From positions 1-64,000 of the forward strand of contig NZ_CANKYS010000005.1 in NCBI RefSeq assembly GCF_947488025.1: a DNA stretch of 64,000 bases, read 5' to 3'. This document shows positions 8,981 to 16,964 of the stretch, piece after piece (the first letter of the stretch is position 1; the number at the start of each line of letters is the position of its first letter). Origin of the DNA: an uncultured Nocardioides sp. Its GTDB lineage: Bacteria > Actinomycetota > Actinomycetes > Propionibacteriales > Nocardioidaceae. Made by a program: the position numbers and the translations under genes. The notes below the pieces were generated by a model, which saw only the letters and a list, made by a program, of their open reading frames with translations, made no database searches and had not been told where the DNA came from.

Positions 8981-9016
8981 GTCGCCTATGTGTCGCGGGG
9001 TGGCGCGTGCGATCAC
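8981..9016 (-). promoter_or_regulatory. Element-type bipartite promoter motif, T4SS operon copy
   Basis: On the minus strand GTGATCGC begins at 9016 and CATAGGCGAC at about 8990; the distance from TGATCG to TAGG is exactly 27 nt, as in six other copies in the element. TAGG is 25 nt before the ATG at 8963, the spacing expected for a -10 region with a short leader. There is no TTGACA/TATAAT housekeeping promoter at this place. It is inferred to drive the leftward T4SS operon. Confidence 0.7.
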
Positions 9017-9024
9017 TTCCCGGC

Positions 9025-9978
9025 TTATTCGTCATGACCGAACTTCCTCGGGGCGGCCGCGGCGAGGGCGCGCACGGTGCGAGATCCGTGGCGACGGACG
9101 GTTGCCTCAGAGACCCCGATGCGGGGCGCGACCCGGCTGGACACCTCGTTGCTGAGCAGGCCGCCGTACCCGCGCGCCAGCCTGCGGGTCTCGACTAGGT
9201 CGGCCTCCTCGACCAGGCACAGCAGCAGGTACCGGTCGGCGGGGCTGATGACCTTGTGGTCGCAGGCCCACGCAAGTAGCTCCAGGAGCTCCTCGGTGGC
9301 CGACGGCTCCTCCTGCTCGGGTCCGGCGTCGGCGAGGATCTCGGGGCGGTGGAACAGTGCGCCGGTGACCCGCTCGGTCGGCATCTCGGCCGAGTAGCCG
9401 GCACCGCCGTCCGCGCTCGTCAGGTCGCCGGCCGAGAAGGACTCGACGAGGGTGGTGTTGGCCCAGGTGCGGTCGGCGCGGGACACGTAGAAGAAGTCGC
9501 CGACCTCGCAAAGGACACCGACCCGGGTGTTGATCAAGATGTTGGCCGCGACCTTGCGGGTACGGCGCCACTTGAAGGTGCGGACCTCGATCCACAGCTG
9601 CGAGGCCACGAGCTCGTCGACCCGCTCGACTGCTGACCAGGTGCCGGCCATGACCGGCTGGCTGTCGCGGAAGACCTCGCGTGGCGGGAGGGTGCTCAGC
9701 CAGCCCGCGAGCCGGCAGGCGCCGGGCAGCAGGCACTTGGCCAGAGCGGCCGCAGCGGCGATGTCGTCGCCGCCGTCGGGGGCCGCCAGCATGGCCAGCG
9801 CGAGGAGGACCTGGTCGGAGGTTTCGTGGTCCACTGTCGGTAGCCAGGAGCGGAGGTCGTCGAAGTTGTCGACCACACCGAGGCGCGGATCGGCGGCCAC
9901 CCAGGCCGGCCACTTCTGGCGGGCCTGGTCGAGCAGTTCGCTGTTGTCGTCGAGGCCGAGCTGGTCGCCCACACTCAT
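9025..9978 (-). CDS. Putative transcriptional regulator with C-terminal helix-turn-helix
   Basis: 317 aa from the ATG at 9978, which has AAAGGAG 8 nt upstream. Residues 1 to about 215 form an unrecognised domain. The last 90 residues resemble sigma-70 region 4 or a LuxR-type HTH (DRYLLLCLVEEADL..., then SNEVSSRVAPRIGVSEATVRRH). The gene lies immediately upstream of, and in the same direction as, the T4SS operon. The operon's own promoter motif lies within the 62-base gap after its stop. It is therefore a good candidate for the factor that reads the seven shared promoters, but nothing in the sequence proves this. It could equally be an HTH repressor. Confidence 0.65.
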   Translation of the reverse strand: MSVGDQLGLDDNSELLDQARQKWPAWVAADPRLGVVDNFDDLRSWLPTVDHETSDQVLLALAMLAAPDGGDDIAAAAALAKCLLPGACRLAGWLSTLPPREVFRDSQPVMAGTWSAVERVDELVASQLWIEVRTFKWRRTRKVAANILINTRVGVLCEVGDFFYVSRADRTWANTTLVESFSAGDLTSADGGAGYSAEMPTERVTGALFHRPEILADAGPEQEEPSATEELLELLAWACDHKVISPADRYLLLCLVEEADLVETRRLARGYGGLLSNEVSSRVAPRIGVSEATVRRHGSRTVRALAAAAPRKFGHDE

Positions 9979-10340
9979 CGCGCTCGCTCCTTTCGTCCGT
10001 GGCTGTGCACGGCAGAAAGGTCGCGAGCGGGCGTCCCCGGATCCGTCCCCCCAAACCCCTGATTTCGAGGGGGGATGCCTGCTCGACGGGGATACGGTCG
10101 TTGCGTTTGCGCAGGTCAGAGCGGGGGGACGCCCCCGTCCCCCCGAAAAATGAAAAAGTTCCCAGCCGACCCTTGCGCGGCCTTCTTGTCGAGATGCAGC
10201 GAACTTTGACAAGTCGCTGTCAATGTCAAGATCTACCTAAGGGGTAGACATTGGGGTTCGCCCGAGCGGCACGCTTGTCACCTGTGGCGCCACGTCACAG
10301 AAGCGAGCCCTCCCAGAAGGGATGGGCCTACGGTTCGATC
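9979..10340. other. Divergent intergenic region with hairpins
   Basis: The region separates the leftward regulator from the rightward cargo module. It holds two GC hairpins: TCCCCCC at 10046-10052 with GGGGGGA at 10069-10075, and a 9-bp stem CGGGGGGAC at 10122-10130 with GTCCCCCCG at 10137-10145. An AT-rich patch follows at 10146-10157, then the 22-bp repeat at 10185-10206 and an ACTTTGAC element at 10203-10210. The first hairpin lies in the regulator's 5' leader. No TAGGYGA promoter motif is present here. A TTG at 10251 preceded by AAGGGG could extend the next gene. Confidence 0.5.
10185..10206 (+). repeat. Left copy of the 22-bp direct repeat flanking the cargo module
   Basis: CTTGTCGAGATGCAGCGA followed by ACTT here, and by GCTT in the copy at 14547-14568: 21 of 22 positions match. 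The two copies bracket three rightward genes of different style from their neighbours. In this copy only one half of the palindrome seen at 14538-14557 is kept. Confidence 0.8.
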
Positions 10341-11477
10341 ATGTACCCGCCACCCGATGGGCAGGACCTCACCGAAGAACAGGCTCGCGAGCTCGATGAC
10401 ACGTTCCTCGCTTCGGACCCGTTCCAATACTTCAGCTCGCGCATTGCCTCGCTGCTGACATGGCACGAGGGCGCACCCATGTCGGACGTCCCCTTGCCGG
10501 AGCCTGAGCCCGGCAGCATCCGCGCCGAGTTCAACCAGTACCTGCAACGCCCCGCCGCCGACGGACCGTTCAAGGACCTTGACGTGCATGCGCAGGTGGC
10601 CGCCGACGCGCTCGCGGTCCGCCACCACGCCGCCGAAGCCCTCTTGCGGCTTGCGTGCGCCCGTCTTGCCCCTTCGATGGGCGCCGCCGTGAGGTGTCTG
10701 TGGGCGGAGATCGCCGCGGGACCGACACAGATCGCAGAGGTCATCGAGCGCCTGAATGCAAGTGCCCAGGAAGCGGACCCGGGCGAGCGGATGCTCCGCG
10801 CGCTGGTTGAACCCGGCAGACTCGAGACTGCTCGCGACAGCCCTGAGATCGTCGATGCCTGCAACGTCCTCGTCGAGTGGCTCGGCTACGCGGCACGGCT
10901 GCTCAGCCCGGCCGAGATCGACCTCCAGGCAGGTCACAACAAGGTCAAGCATGGCCTCGCCGTCCGGGCCAGGTCCGACATGCGGGTCACTTTCCTGACG
11001 ACACCCCCTAACGCGGACGGCTCGGTTCCACTCAGCGCACTCACCGGACCCGACGCGATCGACATCTTCGACCAGCCCGTCCTCGAGCTCCTCGCTCGCG
11101 GCCCCAAGGTCGATGGGCACCGTCAAGGCCTGGAGATCACCCAACTCCGCCTCAAGCCGTCGGCACTGCTCGCCGAGGCCTACATGCTCGCCATGGCGCA
11201 CGGAGCGCTATTTCATGTCGCGGCCGTGGAGCACTTCAAAGACCGCGACGACCTCCGTGAGTACCAGTTGCCGCCACCGTTCCCCGGCTACCCGGTCGGC
11301 GGCCCGAGGCCCAAGAACATCGACGCTCACGCGCCGCTTGGGATGCGCTTCCCGCTGACCACGCCACCCGGAGGCGGCCAAGTCAGACGCGAGGCTGGCA
11401 TCGGTTTCCGCGACCGCTTCCAGATCCTCGACATCGACCACGCCAACCGCAGCAGCGGTCGCGTCGTCGATGGCTGA
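10341..11477 (+). CDS. Unknown cargo protein, 378 aa
   Basis: I do not recognise a family. The protein is mostly helical and soluble, with no signal peptide. A central GHNKVKHGL motif (about residue 202) recalls the Asn-Lys-His motifs of several uncharacterised phage- and defence-associated helical proteins. The C-terminal 60 residues are Pro/Gly-rich. The start is uncertain: the ATG at 10341 gives a clean N-terminus (MYPPPDGQDLTEEQ) but has no close Shine-Dalgarno, whereas a TTG at 10251 has AAGGGG 7 nt upstream. First gene of the cargo module between the 22-bp direct repeats. Confidence 0.6.
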   Translation: MYPPPDGQDLTEEQARELDDTFLASDPFQYFSSRIASLLTWHEGAPMSDVPLPEPEPGSIRAEFNQYLQRPAADGPFKDLDVHAQVAADALAVRHHAAEALLRLACARLAPSMGAAVRCLWAEIAAGPTQIAEVIERLNASAQEADPGERMLRALVEPGRLETARDSPEIVDACNVLVEWLGYAARLLSPAEIDLQAGHNKVKHGLAVRARSDMRVTFLTTPPNADGSVPLSALTGPDAIDIFDQPVLELLARGPKVDGHRQGLEITQLRLKPSALLAEAYMLAMAHGALFHVAAVEHFKDRDDLREYQLPPPFPGYPVGGPRPKNIDAHAPLGMRFPLTTPPGGGQVRREAGIGFRDRFQILDIDHANRSSGRVVDG

Positions 11478-11689
11478 GTGAACGACTGTCCAGGCCCGCC
11501 TTCCGACGTGAGGCGGCTACCTCCCTTCGTGCCTCCGACGCGCCCGGAACGCAGGGCCACCGACCGGCAGCTCGCCCGCACGATGTCGGGCCGGGAACCG
11601 CCAGACGACGACGGCTCGGCACGCGACGGAGAAGTCCTCGGGCTTGTCGGGAGTGCCTGGGAGAATGGGCGGGACGAGGGAGGAGCAGC

Positions 11690-13366
11690 GTGACCGCCGA
11701 AAGTGACGACCAGGACGCGGGCATAGCCGTGCCCGGGGACGAGAGTGCCCAGGACACGACCGACGGGGGCACGCCGGTGCTCGATCTGGACACGCTCGAC
11801 GACCTCACCGACGACGAGGCCGCCGAGGTCGCCGCAGCTGCGGCCCGTGCCCTGGCCATCACCGAGGGCTCACGGGAACGGCTCGGCGAACTCGTCCAGC
11901 AGGCGGTTGCACCGCAGATCGGCGAGACCACCAGGCGCATCAGCGAACTCAACGCCGGCAGTGCCTACAAGTCCATCCTCGCGAGCGGTGCGCTTGCGCA
12001 GACCAAGACGCTGAGCGAGCTCGTCGCCGGCAGCGCGTACAAGTCCATCTTGGAGAGCAACGCCTTGGCGCGGACGAACGCGCTGAGCGGATTCGCGGAG
12101 GTACTCGGACGGTCCACCGCAGACCGCGCTGCGTTCTCCTTGGCGTCCGGTCTGAGGGCGTCGGACTCGGTCACCTCGGTCATCGGGAAGCTCATGGCTG
12201 ATACCGAGGGCCTCGGCATTGCCAGGAGCACCCTCGCGGCGACCGTGGGGGAGTCGCTGAAGGGGTTCAGGGCCGCGGATCTCGGTCTGACCGCGTCCTC
12301 CACCCTGGCAGCGTTCGCCAAGGACCTCGGCCCGAAGGCCGACGTCTCCGGTTTCCAGGCCGCGCTCGGGCAGTCCGAGGCCGTCCGTAGCATCTTCAAC
12401 GGGCTCGCCGGCACCGAGATCGCCCGCACCCGCTCCCTGGCTATGCAGCAGCTCGTCGCCACCAGCGGCATCGCCGACCTCATCGGCAGCGACAAGATGG
12501 TCGCTTCTTGGCGGCAGTCCCTGCTGTCCGAGGCGACCGTCCGCTCCCTCATCGGCACGATGGCCGTCCCTGAGACCGGCGCGTCGCTCCTGCGCGACAT
12601 CGTCGCCGCGAACACGGCTACCGCCCGGGTCGTAGGCCGCTATGCCGAACTCAACAAGGCCTCGGTCCTCGCCCCGACGGTCAGCGCCCGCCCGACCCGC
12701 GAGCTCCGGTCGTTCCTCGCCGGAATGTCGGTCGCACCCGACCTCGACGAGCTCACCTTCGCTGTCCGGGCCAGCAGGAGCGTCGCCGGCATCGCCGCTG
12801 CCGACCTCCTGGTCGCAGACGGCACCATCGAGGACGAAGCCGGCGAGCTGTTCGAGGCCGAGATCGTCGAACCGTGGCTCAACGGCCCCGAAGCGTTGCG
12901 CGGCTTGCTGTTCTCCCGTCTCGGCGCGCTCGACCCGCACGTCCCTGACCTGCTCCGCGGCGCCTGGGCACAAGTCGAGCAGGACGGCCCCGCCGCGACC
13001 TCGATGGCGTCGCACGCCGTCCAGGAAGCCATCGACCGGACCCTCCGCGCTCTCGCGCCGTCCGACCTCGTCCTGCGGCTCTTCGCCGCAGGGCGCCTCC
13101 CGAAGAACTCCGTGCACGAGAAGAACGGCGAGCGCCACCCCACCCGTGCCGGCCGCATCGCGGCCGCGCTCCACGAGCGCCACGCCGGCGAGACCAAGCT
13201 CATCGCCGCGCAGGCCAAGGCCATCGCCGCATCGGTGGCGTACCTCACTGAGAGCCTTCAGGGCGGCAAGCACGCCTCCAACGGCACCGTCGGTCTCGTC
13301 CGCACCTGGCTGGTCTCAGTCGAGGCGACCTTCACCCAACTGCTTTACGAACCTGGCGACGGCTGA
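11690..13366 (+). CDS. Cargo protein with internal repeats and a possible defence-type C-terminal domain
   Basis: 558 aa, GTG start with GGGAGGAG 5 nt upstream. The N-terminal 45 residues are acidic. A helical Ser/Ala-rich region follows with a clear near-repeat: AGSAYKSILASGALAQTKTL and AGSAYKSILESNALARTNAL about 22 residues apart. From about residue 400 a second domain appears (LRGAWAQVEQDGPAATSMASHAV, then IDRTLRALAPSDLV). Its pattern of tryptophan, Ala-Ser-His and Leu-Ala-Pro resembles the predicted pPIWI-associated nuclease or HEPN-like domains of anti-phage loci. That resemblance is from memory and uncertain. No membrane segment is seen. It sits between an unknown protein and a kinase-like gene, as expected of a small defence island. 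Confidence 0.65.
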   Translation: MTAESDDQDAGIAVPGDESAQDTTDGGTPVLDLDTLDDLTDDEAAEVAAAAARALAITEGSRERLGELVQQAVAPQIGETTRRISELNAGSAYKSILASGALAQTKTLSELVAGSAYKSILESNALARTNALSGFAEVLGRSTADRAAFSLASGLRASDSVTSVIGKLMADTEGLGIARSTLAATVGESLKGFRAADLGLTASSTLAAFAKDLGPKADVSGFQAALGQSEAVRSIFNGLAGTEIARTRSLAMQQLVATSGIADLIGSDKMVASWRQSLLSEATVRSLIGTMAVPETGASLLRDIVAANTATARVVGRYAELNKASVLAPTVSARPTRELRSFLAGMSVAPDLDELTFAVRASRSVAGIAAADLLVADGTIEDEAGELFEAEIVEPWLNGPEALRGLLFSRLGALDPHVPDLLRGAWAQVEQDGPAATSMASHAVQEAIDRTLRALAPSDLVLRLFAAGRLPKNSVHEKNGERHPTRAGRIAAALHERHAGETKLIAAQAKAIAASVAYLTESLQGGKHASNGTVGLVRTWLVSVEATFTQLLYEPGDG

Positions 13367-13476
13367 GCGGCGGACTACTTCGACTTCGACACTAGGTCCG
13401 TCCCCCGCATTGAGCCGAGCAGGTTCCCGCGCCCGAGCGACCGCCATCCCCGTTCACCTGTGATGGGATACGACCC

Positions 13477-14472
13477 GTGGTCGAGTCGCACGCCCCGGCG
13501 CTGGAGATGTTGTGGGAGGCGCACGACCCCGATGAGGCGCTCGACGGAAGGTTCGGCTTCAGCGATCGCGAGTCAGCGACTCGCTGGGTAGCCGCCATGC
13601 TGAACGAGCACTGGGGTGTACGGATCCAGTCCTGCGATCGGATCGTGATGAGCGACCACAACGCCTTGGCCTGGGTTCATACGCCGTCCGGGCGCATGCT
13701 CGCGAAGTGGTCGGTCGTGCCTCGCCGTTTCCAGCAGCTGTCGGAAATGGCGCGGCTCACGCGCTGGCTGGATGACCGCGGCCTGCCAGTATCAGCCCCG
13801 GTTCCGGCCACGGATGGGCGCCTCCAGGTCGAGGTCGACGGAGTCTCGATGGGCCTCCAGCACGAGATCAGGGGCGACCTACTCGACACCACCGATCAGC
13901 GCCAGGTGCGAGCGGCCGGAGCGGTCTTGGCCGAGCTGCACGACGCGTTGGCGGCATACCCCGACAACGACCGCGGCGCTGGGCTCGAACGCCCGTCTGA
14001 GCCGCTAACGGCCCGGATCACCAGCTGGCTCGACTCCGGCGCCGAGCACCTACCCGCGACAGCTCGCGACACCCTGCGCCGGCTGGTTGTCTGCGCACCA
14101 CCCAACCGCCTACCGATGCAGCTTGTCCACGGTGACTTCCGCTCCGCCAATATCCTGTACGCCGGGGCCGAGGTCGCCGCGATCCTCGACTTCGAGGAAG
14201 CCGGGTTCGACCACCGCGTCGTCGAGCTGGCCCGGTCAGCGGTCATGCTCAGCACGCGCTTCCGGAACTGGGGACCCGTCTCCGGCGAGGTCCGCGCGGA
14301 GTTCCTGTCCGGCTACCAATGCGCACGTCAACTCACTCCCGTCGAGGCCGGCTGGTGGGATGCCCTCGTGCTCTGGCACGCCCTCGCGCTGGTCCCTCCC
14401 GGCGGCGACCCCACCGGATGGGGACCGTCGGCGCTGAGCCACCTGGCCGACCTGACGAACCGACAACTTTGA
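13477..14472 (+). CDS. APH-family phosphotransferase (aminoglycoside/choline kinase fold)
   Basis: 331 aa. The catalytic loop LVHGDFRSANIL (about residues 215-226) and the metal-binding ILDFEEAGFDHR (about 236-247) are the Brenner and DFG-like motifs of the APH/homoserine kinase II superfamily. An N-lobe lysine (MLAKWSV) follows a beta strand as expected. The substrate cannot be told from sequence; many such genes in mobile elements act on small metabolites rather than antibiotics. The start is GTG at 13477; an ATG at 13507 with CTGGAG close upstream is an alternative. Last gene of the cargo module, ending 74 bases before the right-hand direct repeat. Confidence 0.75.
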   Translation: MVESHAPALEMLWEAHDPDEALDGRFGFSDRESATRWVAAMLNEHWGVRIQSCDRIVMSDHNALAWVHTPSGRMLAKWSVVPRRFQQLSEMARLTRWLDDRGLPVSAPVPATDGRLQVEVDGVSMGLQHEIRGDLLDTTDQRQVRAAGAVLAELHDALAAYPDNDRGAGLERPSEPLTARITSWLDSGAEHLPATARDTLRRLVVCAPPNRLPMQLVHGDFRSANILYAGAEVAAILDFEEAGFDHRVVELARSAVMLSTRFRNWGPVSGEVRAEFLSGYQCARQLTPVEAGWWDALVLWHALALVPPGGDPTGWGPSALSHLADLTNRQL

Positions 14473-14537
14473 CCACGGCCGCCATCAGAGCCGGTTTCGG
14501 CCAAGTGCGTCGCCTGCGGTCCGTCAAACCTCGCGGT

Positions 14538-14557
14538 ATCTCGACACTTGTCGAGAT
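14538..14557. promoter_or_regulatory. Perfect 9+2+9 palindrome, operator-like
   Basis: ATCTCGACA-CT-TGTCGAGAT is a perfect inverted repeat with a 2-nt centre. Half of it is repeated at 10187-10195 within the left direct repeat, and the other half (ATCTCGACACTTC) recurs at 14888-14900. A dyad of this size with dispersed half sites is typical of a dimeric DNA-binding protein. The protein is unknown. Confidence 0.55.
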
Positions 14558-14568
14558 GCAGCGAGCTT
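14547..14568 (+). repeat. Right copy of the 22-bp direct repeat flanking the cargo module
   Basis: CTTGTCGAGATGCAGCGA plus GCTT, matching the copy at 10185-10206 at 21 of 22 positions and overlapping the palindrome at 14538-14557. Direct orientation around three genes fits acquisition or loss of the 4.3-kb module by recombination, or a pair of regulator sites. Confidence 0.75.
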
Positions 14569-15042
14569 CTCCAAAACGGCCGCTGTGCTTTTCAACACTG
14601 GCTCGCTCGACATTCCCGGTCGTCGCGCGCTGGAGTGCAGCGCGCGAGCGGAGGCAGCGGTGCTGCCCGCGCTTTGGTCAAGCGGCGGCCGGATGAGGGT
14701 GCCGGGCGGCCGAGGAACCCACCTCACTCGTGACGTGAGGTCCGGGCACCGTTTACCGGATCAGCCGCAGATAGCGTGCGCTGTGGCCATCCGGAACTGC
14801 CGCGATCCGCGCACTTTGACGAGGGGCGTCCGCGGCCCCGGTGTTGTCAAAGTAGCCCGCGTGGGGTTCGCCGATCCTCTTCTGTGCATCTCGACACTTC
14901 TTCTCTCATGCGCGGTCGAGCGGCCCCGGCCGGCAGTCGACGCGGCGCCGGTCCGGCGCCGGCGCAGCTTCTCCCCGACCCGGCCGACGTGAGATTCTGG
15001 ATGTCCTGCGTTGCTCGATCGGCCGTGCTCTACTAGGCGCCG

Positions 15043-15074
15043 AAGCCCCAGGTGACCCGAGACGCCTGGGGCTT
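15043..15074. terminator. Intrinsic terminator-like hairpin
   Basis: AAGCCCCAGG at 15043-15052 pairs with CCTGGGGCTT at 15065-15074, a 10-bp stem with a 12-nt loop followed by T and C on the plus strand. It would end transcripts coming from the cargo module or from a promoter within the intergenic region. Confidence 0.6.
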
Positions 15075-15151
15075 TCCCCTTCGCAAAGGTGGCCCGCGCA
15101 GGCCGGATACTCGCCGCCGGCCGGGCTCGATCCGAGGCCCTTAGAACGAGA

Positions 15152-15187
15152 ACAGGTCCCCGTCGTGCTCCGAGGACGGGGACCTGT
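15152..15187. terminator. Strong bidirectional hairpin
   Basis: ACAGGTCCCCGTC at 15152-15164 pairs perfectly with GACGGGGACCTGT at 15175-15187 (13-bp stem, 10-nt loop). It lies 32 bases beyond the stop of the leftward secreted-protein gene, with TTCTCGTTCT following on the minus strand. It is most likely the end of the leftward transcript. Confidence 0.7.
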
Positions 15188-15218
15188 CTCCTGTGGTCGC
15201 TGAGTGACTACCGCCCGC

Positions 15219-16106
15219 TCACTGGGTCAGCACCTGGGCCTCACCGATTCGGATAGGAAGCGCGTCGGTGGTCAGGTCGAACTCGATGGTTCCGGACTGC
15301 CCGCCGCCGGTCCACTCGACGACCCAGTGGCTCGTGGCGGTGACCTGGTAGGCCCCATCGGGCTGGTCCGTCGACATCTTCTCGTAGCGGTGCCCACACG
15401 TCGGCGAGTCCTGCTTGCCGTAGTGGTCGGCGTACGGGGTGCCCTCGCCTGTGCAGGTCACGGTGGTCCCGTCGCCCATGTCCCAGACGATGTTGGCGAC
15501 GCTGGCGGTGGCACTGACCGACACCGACCCCTCGCTGGCCGATGCAGTGATCGGGCCGAACGTGTCGTCCGTCGGGCTGTCGACCCACATCCACACCGGC
15601 AGCCCGACAAGGCCAACCCGGTTCGGACCCGATTCGGGGACGATGCCGATCTGGATGGGATCCAGGTCCATCGAGGCGATCGCGCGCTGAGCGAGGACCA
15701 CAGGGTCGATGGTGACTTCGCCGTTCTGGATCCAGACGGGATCCCACGAGGATCCTGGAGGCGGCCAATAGCAGATGTGCCACGCACCGTCCTGGTTCGT
15801 CTGACCGGGCGGCGGCTGAGCGCCCTCGCCACCCGGGTCCCAGACATCGCCCACCCAGCATTGGTGGCTGCTGCTCCACACCGAACCGCCTGGGCCAGTG
15901 CACGGGATCTCGGTGCCGGACGAGGTTGAGCACGTCGACGAGCCTCCGTCGTCGCCTCCGTCGTCGCCGTCGTCCTCGTCCTCGCAGTGGACTTCTCCCG
16001 TAACTGGGTCCGCCACGCAGTCGGCGCTCGCTGCTGAGGCGGTGACTATCACGATTACGAGCGACCCCGCCAAGGCCACGATGAAGGCCAATAGTCTCCT
16101 CAGCAT
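15219..16106 (-). CDS. Secreted PKD-like protein associated with the element
   Basis: 295 aa from the ATG at 16106, which overlaps the upstream lipoprotein stop (ATGCTGA). It has a signal peptide (MLRRLLAFIVALAGSLVIV then ASAASA), a strongly acidic Asp/Gly/Glu stretch and Cys pairs. The C-terminal region has a PKD-like core (VANIVWDMGDGTTVTCTGEG ... CGHRYEK). Proteins of this form recur near conjugation or pilus genes in actinobacteria, where they are often mis-named ATP-binding. It is likely exported to the cell surface and may be a pilus or mating-pair accessory; function unknown. It is the last gene of the leftward run. Confidence 0.7.
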   Translation of the reverse strand: MLRRLLAFIVALAGSLVIVIVTASAASADCVADPVTGEVHCEDEDDGDDGGDDGGSSTCSTSSGTEIPCTGPGGSVWSSSHQCWVGDVWDPGGEGAQPPPGQTNQDGAWHICYWPPPGSSWDPVWIQNGEVTIDPVVLAQRAIASMDLDPIQIGIVPESGPNRVGLVGLPVWMWVDSPTDDTFGPITASASEGSVSVSATASVANIVWDMGDGTTVTCTGEGTPYADHYGKQDSPTCGHRYEKMSTDQPDGAYQVTATSHWVVEWTGGGQSGTIEFDLTTDALPIRIGEAQVLTQ

Positions 16107-16669
16107 GGCTCGTCCCACAGGAGGTCGGAGTCAGAGACCTTCCACGCACCCTTGTCCTTGACCAGGGTGTACTCGACCGGCGCAGGGTTCCGTAGCGGGT
16201 CGCCGTTGGGGTTGGTGAAATCTGGCTGACGGACAGCCCCGTCGTTCTTCCATGTCACGTTCGAGCGGTCCTCGCAATCGATGATCAGGATCGAGGCCCC
16301 GCGGCTCCGTGGTTCCGCGAGTGTGTGCCCGTACTGACCGGTGACCGTGACGTTCTCGTTCATCATGCTGGCGACGACGTGCTGCAGCTGCAGGAACTCG
16401 TCCCCCGTGGCGACGGGGTTGAGGGTCTTGAAGTTGATGTCGCGCTTTCGGTACGCCAGGTCGCGCACGTCGAGGTACTTCGTCAGCTGGTCCGCCGCCT
16501 TCTCCTCCGGTGTCTTCGGAGTCGGCGTGCTGGTGGGTGTCGGCGAGGGGGACTGGCTCGGGGTGTCCTGGACCTTGGGCTCGTTGTCGTCGCCGCCGCA
16601 GCCCGTGAGAGTCAGGGCGAGGGCGAGGGCGAGGGCCACTCCCCCGAGTGCGGAGTGGTGCTTCCTCAT
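16100..16669 (-). CDS. Lipoprotein of the Tad/conjugation region
   Basis: 189 aa from the ATG at 16669 with GGAGGA upstream. It has a lipoprotein signal with lipobox LTGC (about residues 17-20), then a Ser/Pro/Thr linker ([17 protein letters not shown]) and an NTF2-like compact domain (YLDVRDLAYRKRDINF ... WKVSDSDLLWDEPC). It is coupled to the PKD-like secreted gene downstream. The frame is open far upstream to 16942, but those codons belong to a separate gene in another phase. A surface-anchored accessory role is inferred. Confidence 0.7.
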   Translation of the reverse strand: MRKHHSALGGVALALALALTLTGCGGDDNEPKVQDTPSQSPSPTPTSTPTPKTPEEKAADQLTKYLDVRDLAYRKRDINFKTLNPVATGDEFLQLQHVVASMMNENVTVTGQYGHTLAEPRSRGASILIIDCEDRSNVTWKNDGAVRQPDFTNPNGDPLRNPAPVEYTLVKDKGAWKVSDSDLLWDEPC

Positions 16670-16942
16670 GTGGTGTCTCCTCCTGTGGTGGGCGACGCCG
16701 TGACTGACCGTTGGCTGACGTCGTTGGCAATGTGCTCGAGGTGTTCTTCGGATGCGTCGACGAGCTCCCGCCAGCGAGCCGTTGTCGGCGGGGTCGATGC
16801 CGAACTTCCTGTCGGCGTTGTAGAGCGTGCGGATGGTGCCGCGCACGAACACGGCCCGCGCGATACGGCGGGCGTCGAGGTCGGGGCGGTCGCCGCCAGC
16901 CGCGACGTATCGGCCGGTGAGTTCCTGGTCGAACGTTGTCAT
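16666..16942 (-). pseudogene. Small gene with an apparent +1 frameshift
   Basis: The ATG at 16942 has GGGAG 9 nt upstream and the first 55 codons look real (MTTFDQELTGRYVAAGGDRP... FGIDPADNG). After that, the same frame turns into Arg/His-rich noise. A different frame continues sensibly (RWRELVDASEEHLEHIANDV) and ends in a TGA that overlaps the lipoprotein ATG (ATGA). The span is 277 bases, 92 codons plus one, so one extra base near 16785-16795 would explain it. It could be a sequencing error, a decayed gene or programmed frameshifting. The product is unknown. Confidence 0.5.
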
Positions 16943-16964
16943 GTGCTGGTGCTCCCTTCCCGAG

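Larger units (their letters stand above)
14473..15218. other. Long non-coding region after the cargo module
   Basis: About 745 bases without a credible gene. It holds a perfect palindrome (14538-14557) with the right-hand direct repeat, a second TGTCGAGATGCA core on the opposite strand (14885-14896), ACTTTGAC at 14466-14473 and as an inverted pair at 14813-14820 and 14846-14853, and two strong hairpins (15043-15074, 15152-15187). The repeated cores suggest binding sites for one protein. It might be a regulatory or origin-like region. The short frames within it have no ribosome sites and unlikely composition. Confidence 0.5.

Noticed and set aside
10122..10145. GC hairpin as a terminator
   Set aside because: A run of A follows on the plus strand and no U-run follows on either transcript strand, so it is not an intrinsic terminator.
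11478..11693. 71-codon frame between two cargo genes with a GTGA overlap to the next gene
   Set aside because: It has no ribosome site, starts on the previous stop, and its Pro/Arg/Asp composition looks random. The next gene has its own strong ribosome site.
15001..15040. TACTAGGCGC as another copy of the shared promoter
   Set aside because: TAGG is present but no TGATCG lies 27 nt upstream and the following bases do not fit TAGGYGA.
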